Positions 1-10,062 of a stretch of 64,000 nt of DNA are shown here, in pieces; the first letter of the stretch is position 1; every line of letters begins with the position of its first letter. The stretch is from NCBI GenBank assembly GCA_019188255.1, contig JAETXT010000004.1:5704001-5768000 (forward strand), written 5' to 3'. Under the pieces are notes generated by a model that saw nothing but the letters and a program-made list of their open reading frames with translations, made no database searches and was not told the origin of the DNA. This stretch comes from Verticillium longisporum. Its lineage: Eukaryota; Ascomycota; Sordariomycetes; Glomerellales; Plectosphaerellaceae. The translations under genes were made by a program, and so were the position numbers.

Positions 1-54
1 CTGGATTGATGACGCTCAGTGCAGCGGACCGCGCCACACAGCGGATCTGCCTAA

Positions 55-453
55 CACCAAATTTACGGCCACGGAATCGGGTCTCTACGTGAATTTGAAA
101 CGGTGGAGATACTGTTGTTGGACGTGAAGTTACTTTTTGGTGCACGAAGTAATGGGGGTGGTTCACTGTCTACTGAGCTTGCGTGGGAGCCGCCTGATCG
201 TCTTGTCGACGCGCTACCTCCGAATCTGGTCACACTGACGCTTTACGACTATGCTAAGAGAAACAATTCTGCGGTTGACGCGCACGTCGTCGAGTTACTG
301 GACACGAAGAGTGGAAAGTTACCCAATCTGGAGGCCATCTATGGCTTTGATAAGAAGGTGCCTGGTAAAGATTGGGAAATCACGTCTCAGGAAGACGACG
401 AGGATGGCGGTCACGGTGAAGACGATGAGGCCCACGAGGCTGACAGGGACTGA
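55..453 (+). CDS. C-terminal exon of an unidentified protein (partial)
   Basis: The frame is open from 55 (after a TAA at 52-54) to a TGA at 451-453. It has no convincing ATG, so it looks like the last exon of a gene that starts left of the window. The product reads like a leucine-rich, F-box-type protein end: an LREFETVEILLLDV stretch, then alternating hydrophobic strands, then a strongly acidic tail of D, E and H residues. I see no catalytic motif. The splice acceptor that would bring in this frame is not clear, so the left limit is approximate. It converges with the SET/TPR gene on the other strand, with about 120 bp between the two stops. The protein-like composition of residues up to the acidic tail supports a real exon; the F-box link is only an impression. 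Confidence 0.4.
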   Translation, partial: HQIYGHGIGSLREFETVEILLLDVKLLFGARSNGGGSLSTELAWEPPDRLVDALPPNLVTLTLYDYAKRNNSAVDAHVVELLDTKSGKLPNLEAIYGFDKKVPGKDWEITSQEDDEDGGHGEDDEAHEADRD

Positions 454-577
454 TAGCCAACTGAAAGTGAACAGAGCAACGAAATTTCTACAAATCTCAA
501 CCCATTAAACGCCAGTCCAATATCCCATGTTGCTACTCAACCAATCCTGATTTGTGCCCACGTTATGCTCCGAAGTC

Positions 578-2986
578 TTAGTTGAAAGACCGATATGTCT
601 CCTCCGTCACAAAGCCCACCATGCACTTGAGTGCAATCTTGGCCGCCGCCGTCGCCTGCCTCTGAAGGACCGTCTCCCCGAGCGCCCAGTACCCTTCAGC
701 AAGCACCTTCAGCGCCTTGATCGTCTCAAACGTCACCACACCCGTCTGCGACTTGAAGACCCACAGCGTCGACTCGTCACCGCCAACCTTACCGTCCATG
801 TTCCTCAGCGGGTCGATGAACCCAAAGTTGCGCAGCACCTCTAACGCCCACTTGATCGCCTTCTTCCAGGCCTTCCTGGTGCGGTACACCTCCATGAACC
901 ACATTGAGGGCCAGATCATCATCATGCGAGGAAGCGTCCTGTAGATCTCTGGCTCGAAGAGGCTATCGAGACGTTTGTGAAGGCGTTCGATTTCTCGGAT
1001 CATGGCATCGGACTGGTAGACGCGAGCGCTCATGTTCTTCTTGCGCAAATTCGCCTCCAGCTCGCGCAGTGCGACGATACGCTTCTCGTGCATCTCCTTA
1101 GGGCTCTTGCCTTCGCCGGCGCACATGTCACACGCGCACTTGAAGCCCCAACTCTTGCGGTACTGTGCAAGACGCTGGAGGTAGGCGGCCTTTGGAGGCA
1201 GGTAGATTTGCGTGATCTCGGTGCCGGCAGGAATGTCGACGACGGCAATGGAGATGAGCATGTCTCCAACAAAGGACCGGTTCGAGTTGGGCGAGCACGA
1301 GTGGTTGGAGTAGGCGGAGTAAACCCAGAGGCCTCGGCTCATACCCTGCTTCCACATGTCCCAGTTGGCGTTGGCAGCCTGAGCGGAGACATGTGTTCCG
1401 CTGAAGCAGTTCTTGCGACGAATCGACTCCAGAAGGTAGACGTCGACGACATGCTTGCCGTCGATGACCTCGCTCTCGCGGCCGCTGCGCTTGTACGTTC
1501 CACCGTACAGGCCAAGCACCTTCTCGTGCACAGAAGGGTTGTCGTTGCAGCGTTCGACGAGCTGGGCGTAGGCAGCGGCGGCGTTGTGTTCGGGGTGAAA
1601 CTCGTTGGGCACGCATGTCGACTTTTCCGCGTAGATAATCTCGCCTGCTTTAATGTCGCGTGTAGCGAAGAGGCCGCGACCGTGGTGTGGTGAATCGCGG
1701 ACCTCAGTCTTCGTGATGTAACTCGCCTTGTCAAGGTGGATGTTTTTGGAGGTTACGGACTGAGCGATTGTCGCAAAGTCGTAGTTGCCGTTCTCAGACT
1801 CATCCACGCGCGCTAGACATCGCTTGTACTCCTTCTCAATCTGAGGTGTTGGGGGCTTTATTGCGATGGACGCCTCAAAGTGCTGCTTGCTGACGTCGAA
1901 GAATGTGAGTTCGTAGGCTGCGCGCGCGGCGATGAAGTAGGACTTCCAGTCTGTGGGACCTCCAAGAGAGGGGAGGGCATCGGCCATGGCGCCGTCGTAG
2001 CACTTTAGTGTGAGCTGAACGCCGGCCCTCTTCAAGCACAAGTCGGATCTGAACTTCTCAACTTCCGCGGGGGCCAATTCGAGGGCTCTCGTGTAGCTGG
2101 CAGATGATGATTAGCACATGCATGCACGAGTTTCTACCCAAAGTAAGGGGGACTCACTTTGCCATGGCCAAGGGATAATTCCTCGCCATATATGCCTTGT
2201 CACCAGCTTCTCTCCACTGAGTGGCATCTTTGAGCTCTTCAACAGTTCGGAAGACTTCTGGAATCAGCGCATCGTCGGGCCCTTGGCGCAGAAGGATGGC
2301 GTCTGAAGGGTGATCGACGCAAATCATGAAATCATGGTTGCCGCTGAACTTATAGTACGGTTCCTTGATGAGCACAACAGAACCCTCTGGCACGGCATTG
2401 AGTATGCTGGAGTCTCCCTGGTTATAGATACCCAGCTTCTCAACGTTGCCAAATTCGTCTTCCACGATGGTCACGACTCCGGCGCCTTGGTAAGGTGGTG
2501 TTATTGTCCTGACGACAAGTTTCTTCTCTTCGTGGTGGTTCTCGACGAGCAACTCATTGAGCGGCATCTATGGTTATGTTAGAAGAGGGCCAGTCACCGA
2601 GGCGTTTGTTCTGAACGTACAGTCTCGAGGTCCTTGATGGGTGTTGTTGATGGTGCGTATGAGAGGGCCAAAATGACCTTCTTTACCATCCTCGGCACAT
2701 TTGTCTGCCCGACCATTGCTGCTTGGAATTTCTCCACATGCTCATTGTGCGTGTTGACGAGCCACTCCTTGGTCGGGACATGAGGCGGTCGTTTTCCTGC
2801 GAGGGCATTTGCTCGCTCTAGAAACTCAAGGGAGACACTGGGATCGACGTCGACGAGGATCTCCTCGACGCCAATCTGGAGGTCAAAGTCGACCTTGATC
2901 GGCTTCTCCCCGTCCGCGTCACTGGTCTCGACGCCATCATCGTGGATGGGAAGCTGGACGAGCGTTTCCGTCTGAGTTCCCGACAT
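578..2986 (-). CDS. SET domain protein with TPR region (SMYD-like)
   Basis: Three exons: 2986-2621, 2567-2158 and 2096-578, joined by 53-bp and 61-bp introns with GTACGT and GTGAGT donors; 764 aa. Exon junctions keep the frame and rebuild a TPR helix (GDKAYMARNYPLAMANYTRALEL) across the second junction. Domain order: an acidic N-terminus, a unique segment, TPR-like helices, then a split SET domain. The SET core shows RGLFATRDIKAGE, then NHSCSPN, then GTEITQIY, and ends with a zinc-binding CACDMC post-SET motif. This matches fungal SET/TPR proteins related to SMYD lysine methyltransferases, which move methyl from S-adenosylmethionine to protein lysines. The substrate cannot be predicted. The NHSC and terminal tyrosine motifs look intact, so activity is plausible. 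The start is the first ATG in exon 1. Confidence 0.87.
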
Positions 2987-4062
2987 GTTTCTGGCGTAGG
3001 CACTTGTGTTACTCTCTCTTGCTTTGTCTGGTGTTCACTGAAGGGATAGTCTGGGAACGTTTGGTTTTGTTGGCTGCAAAGTTTGCTTCGGAAGCGATTG
3101 AAAGTGAAGTAAGAAGAGCAAGTTGCGCTGGACAATGCGATGCCCCTCGCGACAAGATAAAGCTCGGATGAGCTCCGAGGAAAGGTGGCATCTTGTTGAT
3201 TCGGACCATCGCAGCCTGGCAGCCGTCGGCCTAAAGAGGATAGCGCATCTTGAAGAACGAGGTGCATTCTGGCTAATGAACCAAATGTCACCAATGGCGG
3301 AGGCAAGACGGGGCGGGCTGAGCGTGGCTCTCCGCCGATAGTTTGGGTAGGTTTCGGAGAGCGAGCGTCCGGAATTTCAATGCGGGAAGTTGACAGGCCC
3401 ATGCGATGCGTGGATCAGCTTCCGGGCCGCGTCCCACCGCGGGGAGACATGTCTTGGTGCGGAGGCAGCCAGGGATTCCCCAAAAGAAGGGGGCCGAGGC
3501 GCCTGTTCGGGGATTGGGTGTGGGGTTGCAGGGAGATTTGATTTGGAGTTTCACAGAAGGGTCGGCGATGGCTTCAGGTCATTGAGCCTGCTCGATGATG
3601 CATTGAGGGCGGCAAGATGGGGGTCTGGACAAAGCCAAGGGCTTGAGAGAGCCTTCGGCAGATGGAGTGAGATGATGAGGAACGTGCACAGCTCGGCTGT
3701 GGCCCACAACTGCGTCTGTCTTATAGCACCACTAGGTGAAGTTCCCCCAACAGGAGCAGAGCACGGCTTAAGAGACCTGAAAATGATCACGATTCGGCTT
3801 TTCCGTACGTCATGGCATGGGTAAAACTTGAGGGACGGTTTTTACCTTGATTTGATATAATCCTGCCCAATACTTTGGAAGCACTTATAGGCCATGGGAA
3901 CTGAGGCAACTGGTCTTGATATTCAAGCTAAGCAAGCAATCTAGCCTGATGGATTGCCCTCATACCCCACTTCAAAGTCCTTTAGCGACCCGCACTGAGC
4001 CCCTGGTCGTCCTGAGTATGAAGTTGTCCCAATATCTCGGCATGTCCATCTTTTGACGGTGT
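2987..4062. other. intergenic, no gene supported
   Basis: Upstream region of the SET/TPR gene and downstream region of the small secreted peptide gene. Short open frames on both strands lack family resemblance and splice support. I see no RNA gene or repeat. Confidence 0.6.
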
Positions 4063-4333
4063 CTAGCAGCAGGAGGTGGCGCAGTAGATGATGCTATAAA
4101 ATTGTGAGTACTCATGCTGAATAATTCCTATGCTCGGAGAAAACTTACTGGCCGGTCGAGGAGCCAATGCCGCCGGGACCCTGAGGAGGAGTGGCACTGT
4201 AGCAGTCCTGGCAGCTGTCGTAGAGGCAGCGCTTCTCAATGTTGGCCTCGCTGGCCCCGCTGGCCTTGTTGGCGACGGGAGAAGCCATGACGACTCCGGC
4301 GAAGATAGTGGCGATGACGGTGGCGGCCTTCAT
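4063..4333 (-). CDS. small secreted cysteine-rich protein (effector candidate)
   Basis: Two exons: 4333-4149 and 4093-4063, with a 55-bp intron (GTAAGT donor, TTTATAG acceptor); 71 aa. The second exon has only 31 nt and carries three of the six cysteines plus the TAG stop, so a single-exon call would miss it. The N-terminus MKAATVIATIFAGVVMASP is a clear signal peptide. A short pro-region follows and ends in KR, a Kex2-type processing site. The predicted mature peptide is about 35 aa with cysteines spaced C-x4-C-x2-C, a P/G-rich middle, then C-x3-CC at the C-terminus. Six cysteines suggest three disulfides. This architecture is seen in fungal secreted effectors, antifungal peptides and similar small proteins. 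I do not recognise a family and assign no activity. Confidence 0.75.
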
Positions 4334-6553
4334 TTTGATGTATTGAGAAGGGTAGACTTTGGTTGACTCTGTGTATGGTCTGGATGGTTTTGTGGTCTGT
4401 GAATGTGATCGTGTTGAGCGTGATGAAGAGAGGAGATATAAGATCACAAAGGAGACGACAGGTCCTGTATTTATACCTTTCGACTCCATCATGGACATGC
4501 CTCCAGCCCAGTATCCGACCAAGCCTTCAGACGATGTCAGGATTGTCTCGTCACATGTCTTGGCTCGTAACTCTACGTCTGTCATCGAAAAGGTCCAGCT
4601 TCCTGTTACGTCTAGCTATGGATCAGTTCACGGCCGCATAAACAGCCAAACAGAAGCCGCATCGCCAGTTTCATGCATCGCAACATGAGGAGTAGTGATG
4701 GAGACGGCGTGAAAAGTATCACAAGAGGAAACGATTGCCGTAGGGTTCGAAACTCCACTGCTGAGCCTCCTTGGCAGTAGAGCACAACACGCAGACGGAA
4801 CAGTCATAGACATACTTGGACAGTCTCGTTGCCGCCACAGTCGGGTGATGCAGGTCGGTGATGGGACTTTGTTTTCTCGTCATAATCTGACAGTGCCATT
4901 CTTGGCAGTTAAAGCACTGTTTTGTTGATCTTCACCGGCTAGGGCTGCATTCTGCGCTGTCAGCATGGTTGAAAGGGGCATCCAGTCAGAAATCCATGTC
5001 TCTAAGGTTTGGTCTCGTCATCCCCCAAACTATGAGCTAACTATGCCCAAGGCCCGTATTCTTCGCCAAAAATCAGAGCAGCAGGAGTGAACCCAGCGCA
5101 ACGACCTCTCGTGCAGTCACAGTATCGATTTCGCCGTGTCAACAGGAGGATTTGAAGGCTCGAGTTTGCCAGAAGGGTCAAGCAACTGTCGCGTAACCAT
5201 AGCCAACGAATTCACAGCGTCTCGAGTGGGGACAGGCGAGGCAAGACATGGCAACATCTCGCCTATTCCCCGTACCATGTTGTGACGGCACATACGCGCA
5301 CCAATGGGACAAAGCTGTCAAGACGCAAGCCGGCCGAAAACGGCATCAAGATTCATCGCCCAGCAGGTTTTGCGTGCCCTCTCACCAACAAAACCCCCCA
5401 TGGCGGACCGGCCCATTCCCCACGGGGCGTGGCATGATGAGTAGCGCCGGCACTGACCCGCTCTCGCTCTGCCTTACGAGGCGGCCCGGAAGCGGGGGCG
5501 GCCGCTGCCGATCTGCTCGTGATCCCGCGAATTACGGGGCCGCAGTCGCGCGATCTATCTGCAGTACAGGCGTCTGGGAGGAACTTCCGTGTCTGGGCAT
5601 GCGGGGTGCTGGAGGAAAGCGCTGCGGCGGCCGCGTCAGATTGGCACTTTTGTCAGTTTCGTCTGTGAAGCGGGTCGCGAGCGGGTGCTAGGTAGTCGGA
5701 GAATCTCCGAGGCCGCGGAAAACAAGGTTGCAGGAGGCACTCTAGTTGCAGCGGACGGCTGTGGCAAGTCGCGCTCGGCCTGGAGTTTGGGGCCACGGAG
5801 TTTGCGACGGCCCACTGTGTCAATGAGAGGAGTTCAGGATGGAACCTGAGGCATATCAAAGGGCCCGGACAGCTCCGTATTGGTCTATACTCGACATCGC
5901 TCCAGCTATACGAGTTTATCATGCAGGGAGAAAAGGCAAATGTACGCGCAAATCATATCCATCGCGGGTCAAGTTTACATGGTATGCTTTCAACCGACTC
6001 CAGTACACGTTACATCGCATCGCAAGGAGCCTGCCGTAAACATGCACAGGAAAAGGCAAAAGGGAAAACACGCCATAATGGGAGCCTCCTGTCACGATAG
6101 CGGGCTTGAAGTGTAATCCAAGTGAAGAACATACGACTGTCTGATATCGTGCCGCTCAGTTATGGAAAGGAACACAACATCAGTCTCAGTCAGCCTCATA
6201 GTCATGGTTGTATCGCGATTTTCTACAATGCAATGGACTCAGAAGTAGGCAGGCAATCGAGGAGTCGGTGGTTGTTTCCAACAAAGAAAAGAAAGTTACC
6301 ACAAGTAATGGTAGGACGACAGCTATGTATACTATGATGGTGCGACGTTACGGCCGCTTCCCTGTGTCCTGGCCCAATGGGGGCGATGGCCTGCTGATTA
6401 CAGCAAGGCCCGGGGCAAGATATGGTCGACGTCACCCCGCACGTGGGCGAATCACCATATCATACCGTTGCCCTTTTCCACCAGTGTTGCGCCGCACATC
6501 GGCAAGTCCTCATTCCGTCTCTGGTTCCACAAGAATAGAGGCTGCTTACTCCG
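4334..6553. other. long intergenic region, no gene supported
   Basis: About 2.2 kb between the divergently transcribed secreted-peptide gene and the MBL-fold gene, probably holding both promoters. Open frames at 5248-5691 and around 6200 have low-complexity or arginine-rich translations on several overlapping frames and no recognisable domain. I see no tRNA or repeat. Confidence 0.55.
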
Positions 6554-7600
6554 ATGGAAGCCAACCGCTCCAATGCGGACACGTTCAACATCACCGACAA
6601 GGCACAATGGCGCGCGGCGCTGCAATCACCTAGACCACTCCTGATCCACCTCAGCGCCGACACGACATGGCTCCTGCAGCTGCCGTACCCAGAAGGCCAG
6701 ACACCGCCACCGGGCCGCAGCCGCTTCAACCTGCTCATCGACCCATGGCTTCGGGGCTCTCAGAGTGATGTCGCATCGTGGTTCTCGAGGCAGTGGCACG
6801 TCGTCGCGTCGAGCGTCCAGACTACGCACGAACTCAGCTCACTCGTCGCATCCGTCGAGAGACCAGATGATGACGCTGGTGATGAGGTCGAAGGACGAGG
6901 AGAAGGAGGAGGGCCTGGCACCTTTATCGATGCCGTCGCCATCTCGCATGAGTTCACAGACCACTGCCACCAGGAGACGCTCCTCGAGCTGCCGTCGTCG
7001 GTCCCCATCATCGCGACGACCAAGGCCGCCAAGATGGTGCGCGCATGGGGGCATTTCGACACGGTGACCACGACGCCTCACTTCTCGCGCGACTCGAAAG
7101 AGTGGCAGGACGCCTTGCGCCCGTCAGGTCTACCTTCCTGGCTCGGCATCAGCCGGATCGTCACAGAGAGCAATCCCCTATATTTCCACTCGGCCCTCAT
7201 GGTCACATTCGAGATCGATGCCGCCGGTGCATCAGGCCCCGAGGCCGTCATCTACACGCCCCACGGGCTGCAGGCCTCTGATCTCGCCAGCGTCAAAGCG
7301 GCCGGCGTCAGGACACTGGCTCTGCTGCACGGTCTCCACAGCATCACGCTGGGCTTGGTGAGGCAGCTCAACCTAGGTGCTCTGAACGGCATTCGCGCTG
7401 TCGGCGAGAGCGGCGCGAAATATTGGGTGGCGACGCACGACGAGGTCAAGGGGGGGAAGGGCCTCGTGGCTCCGCTGCTGAAACGGGAGCAACTCACGCT
7501 GCAGGATGCTGTCGAGGCCGAGAAGCAGCGTCTGCGGGGGGAAGAGCCGGCATGTAGATTTGAGAATCTCGGGTCCGGGGATGCTCTGCTCTTAGAATAA
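6554..7600 (+). CDS. metallo-beta-lactamase-fold protein with altered metal motif
   Basis: Single exon, 348 aa, starting at ATG 6554. The first half holds a beta-strand-rich LLIDPW(L) segment typical of MBL-fold proteins, and then AISHEFTDHCHQETL where canonical enzymes have HxHxDH. The second histidine position is phenylalanine here. The later GHFDTV and LLHGLHSITLG segments resemble the fold's remaining strands and loops. This is the pattern of a fungal MBL-superfamily group often annotated only as beta-lactamase-like. The altered motif may mean mononuclear or lost metal binding. It is followed in the same direction by a PRISE-type reductase 331 bp downstream, but I see no other pathway genes. 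The fold call is firm; activity and substrate are unknown. Confidence 0.7.
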   Translation: MEANRSNADTFNITDKAQWRAALQSPRPLLIHLSADTTWLLQLPYPEGQTPPPGRSRFNLLIDPWLRGSQSDVASWFSRQWHVVASSVQTTHELSSLVASVERPDDDAGDEVEGRGEGGGPGTFIDAVAISHEFTDHCHQETLLELPSSVPIIATTKAAKMVRAWGHFDTVTTTPHFSRDSKEWQDALRPSGLPSWLGISRIVTESNPLYFHSALMVTFEIDAAGASGPEAVIYTPHGLQASDLASVKAAGVRTLALLHGLHSITLGLVRQLNLGALNGIRAVGESGAKYWVATHDEVKGGKGLVAPLLKREQLTLQDAVEAEKQRLRGEEPACRFENLGSGDALLLE

Positions 7601-7931
7601 CATCGATGACAATTCATGTCGCCGGGGTTCAACAAGTTGTTGATTTATTTGACCGGCGGCCGGGGGACAGGAACGAAGCATGGCGTTGTCTTGGTGTCTG
7701 TTCAGGGGACGTAGCGCCTTCTTTCGCCCCGACAGCACCGCTCCAGCGTCGTGGGGCCCTGAAAGCGATCGCTGGCCGCGGGCGACTCACTATGAATCAT
7801 CGCCGCTAGCGCGTTAGGCTTCTTGAGCGACTACCAGATCTTGGGATACATTCAACGGCAGTCCACTGCAAAAACATCATCCAACCCAGATCAATATCTT
7901 CTTGTCATAGACCATCAATTTCTCCAACGCC
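7601..7931. other. intergenic
   Basis: Spacer between two co-oriented genes, holding the presumed promoter of the PRISE-type reductase gene. No repeat or RNA gene seen. Confidence 0.5.
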
Positions 7932-9243
7932 ATGACAGACCAGAACCAGGCCCTTGTATTCGGCGCCGCAGGCCTGCTCGGCTGGGCAGCTGTCGACCAA
8001 CTTCTGTCCGGCTACCCCGCGCCGCAGACCTTCTCCCATGTCACGGCAGTCGTCAACAGACCAGTCGCCGAGGCTGCTTTGCACTGGCCACCTGCATCAA
8101 CCACACGTCCCAAGCTACACATCGCTTCAGGTGTCAATCTGCTGAACGGTGATGCGGACACTCTGGCTCGTCAGCTTCGGGAGAAGGCACCTGGCATCGA
8201 AAACGTCACGCACGCCTTCTATTTCGGTATGCTGCACAGAAATCTTGGCTTCACTTGCACCACCATCGTTCTGACACCATGAGGACAGTCTTCTCCCCGG
8301 TCAACGATGACCACACGGAAGAATGCCGCGTGAACTGCGGGATGATGCAGCGCGTGGCCGATGCCCTCAACATGCTGTGTCCCCAGCTCAAGTCGATCGT
8401 CTACGCCGGCGGCACAAGAGTAGGTCACTGAAGCTGTGTCAAAACTGCACTGCCAGCGACTGACGACAAGCCAAGGGCTACGGTATCTACAACCCCGGCG
8501 GCACATTCACGGCCCCTCTCGTCGAGTCCATGGCCGACACGCTGCCGGAGGACTATGCCAAGACGGTCGCCTATCCGTGGTTTCGACAGATTCTCACGAA
8601 AGCCAGCAGAGGCCGGTCGTGGACATGGACCGAGGTCTGCCCCGACGCCGTCGTGGGCTTCTCGCCAAACGGCTCGGCCTTTTCGCTGGCGCTCCACTGG
8701 GCGCAGTATCTCGCCCTGTATCGCCTCCACAACGAATCATCTGGAGAAGTCAAGGTTCCGTTCCCCGGTAGCGAAGCGGGATTTGACGCGCTGTTCACGC
8801 CCGTGTCAGGTCGGACGCTCGGCAGGATATCCGTCCACGCCGCGCTGCACCCGGGAGAGTGCGGTGAGAAGATCCTGAACATGGCGGACCGAGCACGGCC
8901 AACAACCTTTCGCGAGCTCTGGCCCGGTATCGCCGGCTGGTTTGGCTTGGTTGGCGTTGAGCCGGAGGCTGATGCGACGGCATTGAAGCCGGGCGAGTAC
9001 GTCGAGAAGCACAAGCACCTTTTCGCGACGAGGGGCCTCACAGACGCAGCCGAGAAGGGCGTGGGAGCTGGCAGCGTGCAGCTGGACAGCGTCGGCTGGT
9101 GGTTGACCTTCGACAGGCAGTTGAGTCTGGAAAGACTCAAAGCTACAGGCTTTGACGAGGAGAGGGACCCAGTGGAAGGTTGGCTCGAGGCGTTTGGGAA
9201 GTTCAGAGCTGCTGGGATCATCGATAGCCCGAGGAGTACATAG
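7932..9243 (+). CDS. NAD(P)-dependent PRISE-type reductase (atypical SDR)
   Basis: Three exons: 7932-8226, 8289-8419 and 8476-9243, with 62-bp and 56-bp introns carrying CTGAC branch sites; 397 aa. The N-terminus has a Rossmann motif ALVFGAAGLLGWA (GxxGxxG). The joined middle reads into LKSIVYAGGTR-GYGIYNPGG across intron 2, the known layout of the progesterone 5-beta-reductase/iridoid synthase (PRISE) family, to which fungal SirQ-like oxidoreductases belong. Family members use NADPH to reduce enone groups in small molecules. Later blocks (SWTWTEVCPDAVVGF, then a C-terminal substrate-binding domain) fit the family, and length is normal. Cytosolic, no signal peptide. Because no PKS, NRPS or terpene gene lies nearby, its substrate is unknown. 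Confidence 0.85.
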
Positions 9244-9663
9244 TGTGTGCTTCATGGTCTGGAAATACCAAACCTCAAAGAAGGCAGGACTCGTCGTTCA
9301 TGTCGTTAGTTCATCACCATCGTTCTTCTACTTTGCTGCCCTCTGGGCAATCCAATCTACCGAGTTCAACGGACCATCGTCTGCTTTCGAAGTAGGCTTA
9401 TGGTCAACCACCCACTTGCACAACGTCCATTGTCTCTACGAACAAGATTTAGACACCAATTCAGCCGGGAAGTTCGTGTTGCCCCTGTAAATGCTAATGC
9501 TAATGTCAAAGCATTGTGGCATCCCACGCTTCTGTCCTGACTCCAGCAGTCCACTGGCAGTCTAGACACATGATAGACTCACGATACCCGCTTCTGCGCC
9601 AGTAATTCCCTCGACTTGGCCCACCACCATAATCGCGGTGGAGGCTATCGATACTTCATCAAA
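9244..9663. other. intergenic
   Basis: Spacer between the PRISE gene and tRNA-Gly. No additional feature seen. Confidence 0.5.
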
Positions 9664-9734
9664 GCGTGAATGGTTTAGTGGTAAAATTCTCCGTTGCCAT
9701 CGGGGAGCCCTGGGTTCGATTCCCAGTTCACGCA
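9664..9734 (+). tRNA. tRNA-Gly (anticodon GCC)
   Basis: 71 nt. The acceptor stem GCGTGAA pairs perfectly with TTCACGC, with discriminator A at 9734. The D-arm is TGGTTTAGTGGTAAAAT. The anticodon stem CTCCG/CGGGG closes loop TTGCCAT with GCC at 9696-9698. The T-arm holds an intact box B (GGTTCGATTCC). The sequence matches the usual eukaryotic tRNA-Gly(GCC) layout, with no intron. It reads glycine GGC and GGU codons. Confidence 0.96.
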
Positions 9735-10062
9735 TCTCGATTGAGCATCGTTCCCAGCAGCGGATCATTCGTGGTCGAAAACTTTTGGCTATCATTTACC
9801 CAGTCAATTTTTATCCGAACAGCTTTCACCATACAATGTGCAAGTCTCGCCGAATCTCAGATATTCAGCTCCATGGAATCAGCTCAAAGCGGTCATGGAA
9901 TGGATCAAAGCCTTTGTCTGTTTCTTCACGTTGTCGAGTCATAAGATGACCCAGCGCAAGGGCCGTCAAACAGTTATCGAATCATCATCAGCTTTATTCG
10001 CTTCATAGCCTATCAAGTATTTCATAGCGCACTCTGCGTCGCCACAGATCAGTCATCCCCAA
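9735..10062. other. intergenic
   Basis: Spacer between tRNA-Gly and the stop of the convergent sugar transporter. No feature seen. Confidence 0.5.

Noticed and set aside
977..1693. 238-codon plus-strand frame
   Set aside because: Antisense shadow of the SET domain exon.
5248..5691. 147-codon frame in the long intergenic region
   Set aside because: No domain, odd composition, no splice support, and overlapping frames of similar quality nearby.
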